This document shows positions 36,014 to 43,618 of a stretch of 64,000 nt of DNA, piece by piece (the stretch's first letter is position 1; each line of letters starts with the position of its first letter). The stretch comes from Ammoniphilus sp. CFH 90114 (GTDB lineage: Bacteria > Bacillota > Bacilli > Aneurinibacillales > RAOX-1). The stretch is from positions 124,001 to 188,000 of the forward strand of contig NZ_SDLI01000010.1 in assembly GCF_004123195.1 (NCBI RefSeq), in the 5' to 3' direction. Made by a program: the position numbers and the translations under genes. Below the pieces are notes generated by a model, which was given only the letters and a program-made list of their open reading frames with translations, was not told where the DNA came from and searched no databases.

Positions 36014-36142
36014 TTACGATGATTTCTTTAATTCTTCAGGAACTTCGGGATAGTAGATGGTTGCTGTACTTAATGGGGAAACAACGAATTCAGCAAACGT
36101 CACTAGGAAACTAGCAAGATAAGTATAAATAAAACTAATCAC
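36014..36142 (-). CDS. agrD: AgrD-like autoinducer peptide precursor without cysteine
   Basis: This 42-aa ORF was found by reading downstream of agrB. The GTG start overlaps the agrB TGA (GTGA) with GGGAGGTGAT upstream. The precursor has an amphipathic/hydrophobic N-terminus (ISFIYTYLASFLVTFAEFVV), a central PLSTATI and an acidic tail YYPEVPEELKKSS. That tail matches the conserved PxxPxEL tail of AgrD proteins. Aligning the tail with staphylococcal and clostridial AgrD places S25 where the ring-forming cysteine normally stands. The mature peptide would then be a five-residue lactone ring (S-T-A-T-I) rather than a thiolactone. Ring closure is an inference. Confidence 0.85.
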   Translation of the reverse strand: MISFIYTYLASFLVTFAEFVVSPLSTATIYYPEVPEELKKSS

Positions 36143-36702
36143 CATGCATCACCTCCCTTCAGTCGTTGATTTAAGCGATTGATTATGAAAACGCCTATCG
36201 GAGTAAGAAGAAAGGATTGAAACATGACCCCTGTAAGAAAGGATGGATGGATATAATACGCTAGTGGAATGCAGAGCCATACGAATAAAACGGCCATAAC
36301 CTTCAGTTTTCTGTAAACCGATTCCGTTTTTCTTGGTTGATGGTCCTCTAATACGGGGGAATATCGAAGAATCCAGGTACAGGATATAAGGATCACGACC
36401 CACCAGAAGGCGACCGGAATCTCAATATACGACAGGACAGTAAAAAATAGACAGGTGAAAGCCGTACAGGCCCAATGTGAATGGAGATGCCTCCCCCCTG
36501 TGAGAAAGCGAAGAATGATAAAGGCTATGGAAAACCATAAGAGCGGAAGGTGTTGTAACGCGATACCAACCGCTCCTAGAATGGCAAAAGTAATCAGCAT
36601 ATTCGTCAGAGCTAGGATAGAAAATTGCAAAACTTGTATAGAAGATTCCGGAACCCTTTGATGAATGTGAGCAGCAATACGATAAGACCACTTTTCTATC
36701 AT
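36139..36702 (-). CDS. agrB: AgrB-type peptide-processing membrane protease
   Basis: This 187-aa membrane protein has about five or six helices. Its hallmark is RFLTGGRHLHSHWACTAF, with catalytic H72 and C79 spaced seven residues apart as in Staphylococcus AgrB. AgrB removes the C-terminal tail of AgrD and helps close the ring of the autoinducer. The enzyme keeps its own nucleophilic cysteine although its likely substrate has none. It overlaps agrD by 4 bp and lies 27 bp after the sensor kinase gene. Confidence 0.93.
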   Translation of the reverse strand: MIEKWSYRIAAHIHQRVPESSIQVLQFSILALTNMLITFAILGAVGIALQHLPLLWFSIAFIILRFLTGGRHLHSHWACTAFTCLFFTVLSYIEIPVAFWWVVILISCTWILRYSPVLEDHQPRKTESVYRKLKVMAVLFVWLCIPLAYYIHPSFLTGVMFQSFLLTPIGVFIINRLNQRLKGGDAW

Positions 36703-36729
36703 CCTGGCAGACTTCCCTTCTAAATAAGG

Positions 36730-38073
36730 TTAAACGATCATCTCTCTTTCTTGCACGACCGGGAGATACACGGAAAATACCGTTCCTCTCTCGTTGTCGC
36801 TATGGACTAGAATGCGGCCTTGGTTTTGTTCAACATATTGTTTCACGATCGTTAAACCAAGACCATCTGTCCCTTTTGTAGAGAATCCTTTTTCGAATAC
36901 TTTATCCAATAATGAGCTTGAAATCGCAGGATACTGGTTCTTCACCTGGATAAGCACTTCATTCCCCATCTTCTTCGTTACCAACTCAACGGTACGCGAA
37001 CTTCTACCGTCAACCGATAACACGGCATCCTTGGCATTATCCAATAGATTGCCAATGATATGAATGAGGTGAACGGAAGAGACAGAGGTCTCTTCTAAAT
37101 GACTCTCGAGGACAGCCTTCAATTCCACTCCTTGCTCTCGGAATTGATTTCCTTTCGAAAACAAAATACTGGTCAGGATCGGGTTTCGGCACATATAAGA
37201 ATTCACTGCTTGAAGCTCGCTGCCCATTTCTTTAATATAGTTCTTCGCCTCTTTATACTTATCGAGGTATAGAAGGCCATGGATGGTTTGAAGGTGATTC
37301 TGGAAGTCGTGCCGTTGTGTTCGAAGTTCCAGAAATAGATGAGTAATATTGGATTGAAGCAATTGAGAAGCCTGGTTCTCCCACTCTTGATTAATCGACT
37401 TCCTGACCACATGAACGTAATAAAAAGATAAAAATAAAAGAACAGCAGAAGATATTGAAATCATCGTAATCAAGGCTTGACCGTCTATAAAATTCCATCG
37501 TGCCAAGGAAACATTGAGAAAGGACAAAAGAAGCAATTGAGCAATCACGATGGTTAAGAAGATAATGTGATGCTTCACTTGGTTAGGCAAACCTAGCAAT
37601 TCTATCGATGTAAACATCCGCACATTCATTCGATTCAATACGAAACAGATCCCTATAATAAGGAAGTTCTTCAGCCCAAACAACGCTTTATTGAATTCGG
37701 TAGAAAAAAAGACGTCAAGTGGAATGTTCAACATACCCAATATGTGCAAACCTATAATCTCAGAGAGTACGATAATGAAGTACGCTAGTAAAAAGTAAAG
37801 GATAGACATGAGCCAGGATAATTCTTTGAAAACCAATTTCGCTAAAATAATGAGAATCGGGAGTTGGATAAGCATGCGAAATACAGCATCCAATTCGTCA
37901 ATATGCCACCAAAAATAGCATTGCAGCGCCCAGAGAACGGCAAAGATAAAAATTGACTTGAGGCGTTCAGTCAACTTCGTTCTCGTCGTAAACAGCCCCA
38001 AGCAAGCTAGGGCGAATGCCTCAGGTATTGAATACACAACTAAGGTTGTTAACGTCAAATGTATGTCCTCCAT
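36730..38073 (-). CDS. AgrC-like sensor histidine kinase
   Basis: This is about 447 aa from the ATG at 38073, with six or seven membrane helices (to about residue 220). An RHDFQNHLQTIHG H-box and a GHKL ATPase with NLLDNAKDAV and KGFSTKGTDGLGLTIVKQYV follow. This is the AgrC/Spo0B-like family layout that recognises cyclic peptides. An upstream GTG at 38175 would add 34 residues; neither start has a clear ribosome site. It is the first gene of the agr operon (kinase, agrB, agrD). No AgrA-type response regulator is adjacent, so its partner is elsewhere. Confidence 0.88.
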   Translation of the reverse strand: MEDIHLTLTTLVVYSIPEAFALACLGLFTTRTKLTERLKSIFIFAVLWALQCYFWWHIDELDAVFRMLIQLPILIILAKLVFKELSWLMSILYFLLAYFIIVLSEIIGLHILGMLNIPLDVFFSTEFNKALFGLKNFLIIGICFVLNRMNVRMFTSIELLGLPNQVKHHIIFLTIVIAQLLLLSFLNVSLARWNFIDGQALITMISISSAVLLFLSFYYVHVVRKSINQEWENQASQLLQSNITHLFLELRTQRHDFQNHLQTIHGLLYLDKYKEAKNYIKEMGSELQAVNSYMCRNPILTSILFSKGNQFREQGVELKAVLESHLEETSVSSVHLIHIIGNLLDNAKDAVLSVDGRSSRTVELVTKKMGNEVLIQVKNQYPAISSSLLDKVFEKGFSTKGTDGLGLTIVKQYVEQNQGRILVHSDNERGTVFSVYLPVVQEREMIV

Positions 38074-38175
38074 TCCGTGAGGGAATAAATTAGGGAATTT
38101 ACCCTCTCTTAGTTGCCTCTTCCAAAATTTATTATTCGACAAGTCGACAAAAATCCCTTTTTTTTTACTAGACAC

Positions 38176-38552
38176 AGGAACTGTAATTAACTTTCATCCT
38201 GAACCGGTACAGCCACGGCCTTGCTTGCATCAACAACATGATCTGGTAAGCTCACGCTATGGCTCAACAATGTCGTCCAAAGTATGTTAATTGAACGGAC
38301 CTAGTTCCATCTTTGAGCTTCAAAAAGTTGAATACCATACTCCCTACAATAATAGCCTTGCGCCGAAAAGAAGCTAACAATTCTGCTGGACTAGATTAGC
38401 AGCTTCCAATCCATACCATGTTTAATTCTAATAGCTTGCTCTGCTCCCGCCCCCTTTTACACATCTCCCTAAAGCTGATGTGTCCACGTATGTAAAAAGA
38501 CCTGAACCATATCCCAAAATGGATACGGACCAGGCCTTTCGTTTTGAACACC
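38176..38552. other. Gene-free stretch upstream of agr kinase
   Basis: No intact gene is present. Short minus-strand open segments (for example SLPDHVVDASKAVAVPVQ, ending before the kinase start) look like coding remains broken by stops, but I do not recognise a family. A terminator for the next gene occupies 38494-38539. The agr promoter should be near 38180-38260 but is not obvious. Confidence 0.4.
38494..38539 (-). terminator. Terminator of the 98-aa protein gene
   Basis: On the minus strand, AAAGGCCTGGTCC-TATCC pairs imperfectly with GGATA-GGTTCAGGTCTTT. TTTTT follows. Confidence 0.65.
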
Positions 38553-38849
38553 CTAACTTCTCATTAAATAAAATTCATACTCCCCTTCAACCGTGATAAT
38601 CCATCCAAAGTTGACACCGCCGGAGTAAAAACCAATTTCATTCGGCTTCACTTTGATCTCACACTGTCTTGGTTCCTTCCCACTTTGAAAGAGCTTCCGT
38701 TCTTCATAAACTTTTTGCAGAAGGATGGTAATCACTGAAGTTTCATTTAAATCTGCTTTATCCCCCAATAGTTTGGCGACCAGATGAAGATTTTCCCTGA
38801 ATCCTTGTATTCCCTCCTCAAATTTTTTGGAGCGGCCGGTTATAATCAT
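38553..38849 (-). CDS. Hypothetical 98-aa protein
   Basis: This is a small soluble protein with a strong ribosome site (AGGAGG). It has a mixed alpha/beta composition, with an amphipathic helix region (FEEGIQGFRENLHLVAKLLG) then a beta-rich C-terminus ending GVNFGWIITVEGEYEFYLM. No family recognised. It lies downstream of a c-di-GMP-riboswitch gene, but a terminator separates them, so it is probably transcribed on its own. Confidence 0.6.
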   Translation of the reverse strand: MIITGRSKKFEEGIQGFRENLHLVAKLLGDKADLNETSVITILLQKVYEERKLFQSGKEPRQCEIKVKPNEIGFYSGGVNFGWIITVEGEYEFYLMRS

Positions 38850-38947
38850 GGTTTCCTCCTGCTAGAGAGCCTTTTCATTTAAAATACCGCAAAAATGTAA
38901 TCATTCTATGTCAAAAGTTTTAAATAATTATGACCCCAAATTTCTTC

Positions 38948-38976
38948 AAAAAAAAGGACATGCAGCAGCATGATCC
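38948..38976 (-). terminator. Terminator of riboswitch-controlled gene 1
   Basis: On the minus strand, GGATCATGC / GCATGTCC forms a hairpin with eight T residues, 17 bp after the stop. Confidence 0.8.
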
Positions 38977-38993
38977 ATCTTGAAGAAACGTAT

Positions 38994-39179
38994 TTAGGCA
39001 ATATTTTTTGCCATTTCGTAGGCTTTACGTAATTGTTCAACCCGTTGAGTCTTGGTATGTTCCTCTATGTATTCATCCAATTGGATCACACTAATTAATG
39101 CAGAGAATATTTTCTCGGGGTCTGAAGTTTGTAATGCCTGCAAAAAATTTAATGGTTGATTGGCCAAGTCTATAGACAT
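38994..39179 (-). CDS. Small protein controlled by a c-di-GMP riboswitch (family member 1)
   Basis: This is a 61-aa helical protein. The ATG at 39179 follows GGGAGG by eight bases; a longer frame runs back into the riboswitch and is not real. The core LQTSDPEKIFSALISVIQLDEYIEE and the helix end RVEQLRKAYEMAK are shared with the riboswitch-controlled protein at 53.2 kb. That partner has LQTSD, ALNGVIQSDEYIEE and RIAQLRKAYHLVK at the same spacing. No known family, no signal peptide and no membrane helix. It is probably a c-di-GMP-induced effector or adaptor; its function is unknown. Confidence 0.8.
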   Translation of the reverse strand: MSIDLANQPLNFLQALQTSDPEKIFSALISVIQLDEYIEEHTKTQRVEQLRKAYEMAKNIA

Positions 39180-39187
39180 TTCATATT

Positions 39188-39295
39188 CCTCCCTATTTGT
39201 TAAAGAAATAGGAGGCAACTGGCTGACATATTGATAGGATCAATTTAGTCCCTGTAGTTTTGCGTCACCATTTTTCAATGGTTTTGCCTTGTCTC
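39188..39295 (-). ncRNA. c-di-GMP-I riboswitch (GEMM-I), copy 1
   Basis: The minus strand reads GAGACAAGGCAAAACCATTG, GAAAAATGG, TGACGCAAAACTACAGGGAC, then GCCAGTTGCCTC. It contains the conserved GCAAA-CC, GNAA-type loop, GGTGACGCAAA and GCCAGTTGCC elements of GEMM-I. P1 can form from GAGACAA and TTGCCTC. Without P1, CCTCCTATTT (39206-39215) can pair with AAATAGGGAGG, which contains the ribosome site. Ligand binding should therefore free the ribosome site and turn translation on. This mechanism is an inference from pairing. Confidence 0.9.
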
Positions 39296-39304
39296 TATAT
39301 TTTG

Positions 39305-39333
39305 ATTTTAAGATAAACTAGCAACTTAAACAA
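39305..39333 (-). promoter_or_regulatory. Sigma-A promoter of riboswitch gene 1
   Basis: On the minus strand, TTGTTT and TAAAAT are separated by 17 bp and end ten bases before the riboswitch P1 stem. Confidence 0.6.
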
Positions 39334-39414
39334 TACGTATATGGTACCATTTTCCTTAGTGGTAAATTTGATCTATTTTTTCCTATTAAAAGTAGGTCAA
39401 TTAGATCAAAAATA

Positions 39415-39440
39415 AGAAAAGGCAGGCAATACGCCTGCTC
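39415..39440 (-). terminator. Terminator of the YheC/D gene
   Basis: GCAGGCGTATTGCCTGC hairpin followed by a T-rich run on the minus strand, right after the stop at 39443. Confidence 0.7.
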
Positions 39441-39442
39441 AT

Positions 39443-40213
39443 TCAAAAACGATACCGACTTCGTATCGATCGCATCTCCCGGGAGATTCTTGGATATAGA
39501 GTTCTGTCATGATGCTTACGGAATAACCTAAATGCTGGCTTCGTATTCGCCTCGATCACCCAGAGCTTCCCTTCCTTATCTAAGGCCACATCAAGGCCGA
39601 GTTCCCGTACATGCGGATATCGCCTGCTTACGGCTTGCGAAACATTTCGAGCCAAACGCCTCATGCCCTTTTTCATCTGCTTGTGATTCAATCTCTGGTC
39701 CATGCTGCTTTTCTTAAGGCTCTTTCTTAGAGTTAAGGCCTTGCCTCCCTGTACATGGTTCGTGACCATTTTATCTGGCGCCGCTTGTTTCCCCATTACC
39801 CCCATGTACTTCCACTTACTTCTAGGCTTAAGAAGTAGAATCCGGAAATCCACTGGGTGGCCTTCTACGGTGAGCAGATCAACTCCCTGTTGGATCATAT
39901 AAGACCCTTTATCCTTAAGTCGCTCCTTTAGTTTCCTTTTCAACTGCTTCCAGCTCCGAAGATGCTTCTGGCGCGTACCCGCCTGTAGCCGATATTGCTC
40001 TTCTCCTATCGTGCTGATTCGTATAATCCCGCGGCCTCCGCTTCCAACGACGGGCTTGATGTAGACAACTTGATATTGGTTTAAATACTGTTTAAGCTTC
40101 TTCCAATCGAAGAGACAAGTTTGCGGACTATGATGACTTATCTTAGGTTCCTCTAACAAGACACGTTGTTTTTCCCATTTATCGAGGATGTAGACTTCTC
40201 TTCTGGTTGGCAT
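39443..40213 (-). CDS. YheC/YheD-family ATP-grasp protein (spore coat associated)
   Basis: This 256-aa protein has VVYIKPVVGSGGRGIIRI as the ATP-grasp nucleotide loop, VDFRILLLKP, and a C-terminal ELGLDVALDKEGKLWVIEANTKPAF with metal-binding residues. These are hallmarks of the YheC/D endospore coat-associated family. The protein is very basic (many Lys/Arg in the middle). It implies spore formation. The exact ligation reaction is unknown. Short for the family, whose other members exceed 350 aa. Confidence 0.85.
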   Translation of the reverse strand: MPTRREVYILDKWEKQRVLLEEPKISHHSPQTCLFDWKKLKQYLNQYQVVYIKPVVGSGGRGIIRISTIGEEQYRLQAGTRQKHLRSWKQLKRKLKERLKDKGSYMIQQGVDLLTVEGHPVDFRILLLKPRSKWKYMGVMGKQAAPDKMVTNHVQGGKALTLRKSLKKSSMDQRLNHKQMKKGMRRLARNVSQAVSRRYPHVRELGLDVALDKEGKLWVIEANTKPAFRLFRKHHDRTLYPRISREMRSIRSRYRF

Positions 40214-40316
40214 TAGACCTGATCCTCTCCTTGTTCATGCCTTTCCCACATCCTATTCAAAACGGGTCAAAGGTGAGTGGGCGGTAGGCATAAATAACAA
40301 GGTGAAAATCCTGACG

Positions 40317-40353
40317 GGTTGCAAATATAACTCCCAAAATTGCAAATATAACG
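40317..40353 (+). repeat. 21-bp-spaced TTGCAAATATAA repeat array (2 units)
   Basis: TGCAAATATAA begins at 40320 and 40341, exactly 21 bp apart, in the gap between the aminotransferase and YheC/D genes. Confidence 0.75.
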
Positions 40354-40440
40354 AGTAAACTTCTCTTTTTCCATCGTACAGCGTGATCAGAGCTAGTCCC
40401 GTCGGCAATGCGGCCTTTCGACTCAACACCAATGTTTTCA

Positions 40441-41559
40441 TTAGGCAAAATTCTCTACGAGATATTCTTCAAACTTAGCCAAGCACTCGGGGAAGTTCCT
40501 CCTGCCGTACCCCATTCGAATATAGCTTGCAGGATAGTCGTAGATGTTTGCTGGCAATAGCAGGACCCCTTTCTTCGCTATCAAATCCTCACAAAAACCT
40601 TCCGTAGGTTGATCAATATGGATTCTATGAAAAGCAATCGGTCCCGCGCTCGGCTTGTTATTGGTAAATAAAGAATCGTACTTTTGAAAAAAACGGTCGG
40701 CTACTGCTAGATTATCCTTTATAATCTCCAGATTCCGCTGGAGGATCTTGTCCCCATGCCGCAGGGCCACGATCGTTAAAAATTCGCTCGGAGCACTGCT
40801 GCAGATCGAAGTGTAATGCTTAAACCGCGTCATTTTGTCGTAAATTTCCTTATTTTGAGTGGCAATCCAGCCAATCCGCAAGCCTGAGAGCCCGTAGGCC
40901 TTGGACATTACACCAAGCGATACCGCATTTTCATAAAGGTCAGAGAACCAGGGTAAACGGTTGCCATCATATTCAAGGCCCTTATAGACCTCATCACAGA
41001 AGACATGGATATTCTTCTCCCTCGCAATTTCCACAATGGCCTTCATTTCATCTAGGCTAAGGACATAGCCGGTTGGATTGTTCGGCGTATTGATAGCAAT
41101 GAGCTTGGTATTCGGCCGAATGAGACGTTTGAGTTCCTCCATATCCAGGACCCAGCCGTTTTCCCCTTGCTTTAGCTCCCATGTCGACACTTCACATCCG
41201 ATAGATGGCGCAACCTCATAGAGAGACTGGTAGACAGGAAATTGACAAACGACATGATCTCCGGGATTCAGGACCACATTCATATAATTGAAAATCGCTT
41301 CTTGTGCCCCCGCATGCACTAAAATGCCATCTTCCTTCACGTTCGTATACAGCTTGGAAATTTCCGCACGCAGCTCCGGATTCCCTTGAACTTCGGTGTA
41401 CCCTAACCAACTGTTCAAGAACTTTTCTTCCACACCGGGCTCAAAATGCAGCAATTCTTGAATTGACATCGACTCACAATCGGATTGGGTTAGCAAATAA
41501 GGTGCGGAAAACTCATACTTGTTGAAGTAAACCTCTAACTTAAAATCATTTAGCTTCAT
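40441..41559 (-). CDS. Class I/II PLP-dependent aminotransferase
   Basis: This 372-aa enzyme has AINTPNNPTGYVL, the CDEVYKGLEYDG aspartate loop, and the PLP lysine in GVMSKAYGLSGLRIGW. It resembles the MalY/PatB or capreomycidine-synthase-like branch of fold-type I aminotransferases. The true start is the ATG at 41559 with AGGAAGGTGG upstream. A longer frame adds 68 residues, but these are only a translation of the 21-bp repeats (recurring YLQ at seven-residue steps) and should be discarded. The amino-acid substrate is unknown. Confidence 0.88.
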   Translation of the reverse strand: MKLNDFKLEVYFNKYEFSAPYLLTQSDCESMSIQELLHFEPGVEEKFLNSWLGYTEVQGNPELRAEISKLYTNVKEDGILVHAGAQEAIFNYMNVVLNPGDHVVCQFPVYQSLYEVAPSIGCEVSTWELKQGENGWVLDMEELKRLIRPNTKLIAINTPNNPTGYVLSLDEMKAIVEIAREKNIHVFCDEVYKGLEYDGNRLPWFSDLYENAVSLGVMSKAYGLSGLRIGWIATQNKEIYDKMTRFKHYTSICSSAPSEFLTIVALRHGDKILQRNLEIIKDNLAVADRFFQKYDSLFTNNKPSAGPIAFHRIHIDQPTEGFCEDLIAKKGVLLLPANIYDYPASYIRMGYGRRNFPECLAKFEEYLVENFA

Positions 41560-41668
41560 ATCACATCCACCTTCCTCACTTAAGTTTGATTCTAGTTCTA
41601 TTGTAGAAGGAAAGTGTCCATTTGTCCCCAGCCAATTGGAAGGATCCGGAATCAACCAATTGCCGATG

Positions 41669-41724
41669 GATTGCAAATATCCCTTCCAAGGTTGCAAATA
41701 TATGAACCAAAACTGCAAATAACC
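41669..41724 (+). repeat. 21-bp-spaced TTGCAAATAT repeat array (3 units)
   Basis: TGCAAAT begins at 41672, 41693 and 41714, two steps of exactly 21 bp, upstream of the aminotransferase. It creates a spurious N-terminal extension in that frame. Confidence 0.8.
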
Positions 41725-41766
41725 GTTGATCACAACTGCCAGACTGTTGATCCAAGCAAACACAAT

Positions 41767-41791
41767 AAAAGGTCTGCTCCCTGCAGACCTT
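41767..41791 (-). terminator. Terminator of the LysM gene
   Basis: AAGGTCTGC / GCAGACCTT, 9-bp perfect stem followed by TTT-TT on the minus strand. Confidence 0.75.
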
Positions 41792-41805
41792 ATTTCCTTC
41801 CTTAC

Positions 41806-42609
41806 TTAAAATCTCACTTTCACCTGCACCAGATCGATGATGCTGCCGTCATTGGCACTGCGAGCGTATACCCAGAGCTTACCGGATTCAACACTAGGTG
41901 TTCGGTCGAAGGGAATGCTCCTGCTAAAGTACCCATAAGCCGGCGCCCCAGCTGAAGCTGTCGTGAACCTTTCATTTGATACGATGACGCCGCTGTCATC
42001 CTCCACTTGCATGAGCACGTTCGCTTCAAACACACGAGCCAAGCCCTCAATCGATTCCCCACTGCGAAGAATTTCCTCCGGAAGTGGACGTATTACCACA
42101 ATATTTCGTGAAGACGGAAGAGGAAGGATTAGACTGTAACCGGCATAAAGCAAATCAAGAGAGAATCCAGGGCGGCCTTCATTGGCATACAATAATTGAT
42201 TTAAAGGGATTCCAAATTTACCTGCGATATTGGCCAACGTATCCCCTGATTCGACTTGATAAACAAACCCCGGAACCCATAGAGACTGACCAGCGAAGAT
42301 CAGATTGGGATTCTGAATTTGCGGATTCATCCCCAACAGCAGATCTGGATGGGCGGAGAAACGCTGGGCAATCCGATAAAGCGTATCTCCAGGAGCGGTT
42401 ATATAAATCGTCCGTACAGGTTGCTCCCCCGGAACGGGAACAAGTAGTTTCCAGCCAGGATAAATAAGATACGGGTCAGTAAAGGGCGGATACAGGACGT
42501 TCACGCTTTGGATGCTTGCTACCGTACTCCCCAACCTCGCCGCAATGGAGTATAACGTATCCCCAGGCTGAACCGTGTAGTAGACATGGGTTTCTTTCAC
42601 TATAGGCAT
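41806..42609 (-). CDS. LysM protein with C-terminal Gmad2 domain
   Basis: This 267-aa protein has three LysM domains (about 8-53, 68-112 and 118-163; VQPGDTLYSIAARLG, APGDTLYRIAQRF, ESGDTLANIAGKFG), which bind peptidoglycan. A Gmad2 immunoglobulin-like domain (about 170-267; LRSGESIEGLARVFEANVLMQV) follows. Gmad2 occurs in bacterial spore and germination proteins. No classical signal peptide is present, as in spore-coat LysM proteins of bacilli. Start: ATG with GGGAGAG. Confidence 0.85.
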   Translation of the reverse strand: MPIVKETHVYYTVQPGDTLYSIAARLGSTVASIQSVNVLYPPFTDPYLIYPGWKLLVPVPGEQPVRTIYITAPGDTLYRIAQRFSAHPDLLLGMNPQIQNPNLIFAGQSLWVPGFVYQVESGDTLANIAGKFGIPLNQLLYANEGRPGFSLDLLYAGYSLILPLPSSRNIVVIRPLPEEILRSGESIEGLARVFEANVLMQVEDDSGVIVSNERFTTASAGAPAYGYFSRSIPFDRTPSVESGKLWVYARSANDGSIIDLVQVKVRF

Positions 42610-42674
42610 GTGACTTCCACTCTCCCTTGGGTCTTTGCCATCATGATATGCACCCAGGCAGGAGGAGTGAGATT

Positions 42675-42935
42675 CTAGTATGGAACAGTCTCTGAGATTT
42701 TCTCCTCAAACTGTTCCTTCTGACCTTGAGCCAAGCCAAGCTCCCTAAGATTTCTCTTTACCTTGTACCAAAACTCTTGTTGACTACGCTTGTCCCCCAT
42801 GTTGCTTTCTCGAATACTGCCTAAATGCTTTACTACCTTCTGACGCGGTTTGCCCGTTTCCCAAGTTGTCCTCACCAGCTGTACGTACCTTAGGCGATCA
42901 TCAATTGCTTTTTTGGACTTCCATCGAACAAACAT
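42675..42935 (-). CDS. Hypothetical 86-aa basic protein
   Basis: This is a small protein with AAAGGAG before the ATG. It begins MFVRWKSKKAIDDRLRYVQLVRT and contains GKPRQKVVKHLG, which resembles the N-terminal part of some transposase-associated proteins but is complete here. No function assigned. Its first 20 codons lie in the 282-bp tandem repeat and are repeated upstream, where they are joined to the end of the neighbouring membrane protein gene. Confidence 0.55.
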   Translation of the reverse strand: MFVRWKSKKAIDDRLRYVQLVRTTWETGKPRQKVVKHLGSIRESNMGDKRSQQEFWYKVKRNLRELGLAQGQKEQFEEKISETVPY

Positions 42936-43085
42936 AATAACTCCTTTCCAATTTGATGCGGTAATGCTTTTAAACTTTAGACGAGACTGCTATTGGAAAG
43001 GTTTCACACTAAAAAACGCCCCAAAGGGGCGCCCGGTAACTCTGTTCCGAAGAACTAAATTATTCCCTGCATTCTCAAGATAATC

Positions 43086-43217
43086 TCAGCGATGATAGCG
43101 GAACCAAGAAAAGTACCAAAAAATACGCATACGGCGACCACTAGGCTTTTCCAGCCTAAGCTGTACGTACCTTAGGCGATCATCAATTGCTTTTTTGGAC
43201 TTCCATCGAACAAACAT
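43086..43217 (-). other. Chimeric ORF created by the tandem repeat (copy 2)
   Basis: The ATG and ribosome site of the 86-aa gene are duplicated here. The frame runs 20 codons of that gene, then crosses the junction into an alternative frame of the membrane-gene fragment for 23 codons to a stop. The predicted 43-aa peptide is probably a by-product. Confidence 0.5.
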
Positions 43218-43367
43218 AATAACTCCTTTCCAATTTGATGCGGTAATGCTTTTAAACTTTAGACGAGACTGCTATTGGAAAGGTTTCACACTAAAAAACG
43301 CCCCAAAGGGGCGCCCGGTAACTCTGTTCCGAAGAACTAAATTATTCCCTGCATTCTCAAGATAATC

Positions 43368-43499
43368 TCAGCGATGATAGCGGAACCAAGAAAAGTACCA
43401 AAAAATACGCATACGGCGACCACTAGGCTTTTCCAGCCTAAGCTGTACGTACCTTAGGCGATCATCAATTGCTTTTTTGGACTTCCATCGAACAAACAT
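43368..43499 (-). other. Chimeric ORF created by the tandem repeat (copy 3)
   Basis: Identical to the chimeric ORF one repeat unit away, with its own copied ribosome site. Confidence 0.5.
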
Positions 43500-43574
43500 A
43501 ATAACTCCTTTCCAATTTGATGCGGTAATGCTTTTAAACTTTAGACGAGACTGCTATTGGAAAGGTTTCACACT

Positions 43575-43596
43575 AAAAAACGCCCCAAAGGGGCGC
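43575..43596 (-). terminator. Terminator of the carboxylate operon (repeated three times)
   Basis: On the minus strand, GCGCCCC-TTT-GGGGCGT is followed by TTTTT. Identical copies lie at 43293-43314 and 43011-43032, so the operon ends in three serial terminators. Confidence 0.9.
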
Positions 43597-43618
43597 CCGG
43601 TAACTCTGTTCCGAAGAA

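Noticed and set aside
41669-41724. CRISPR-like or satellite array in the 21-bp repeats
   Set aside because: Only two or three short motifs per site, no direct-repeat/spacer layout and no cas genes.
41560-41763. N-terminal extension of the aminotransferase reading frame
   Set aside because: It is a translation of the 21-bp repeats with no ribosome site. A good start with AGGAAGGTGG exists at 41559.
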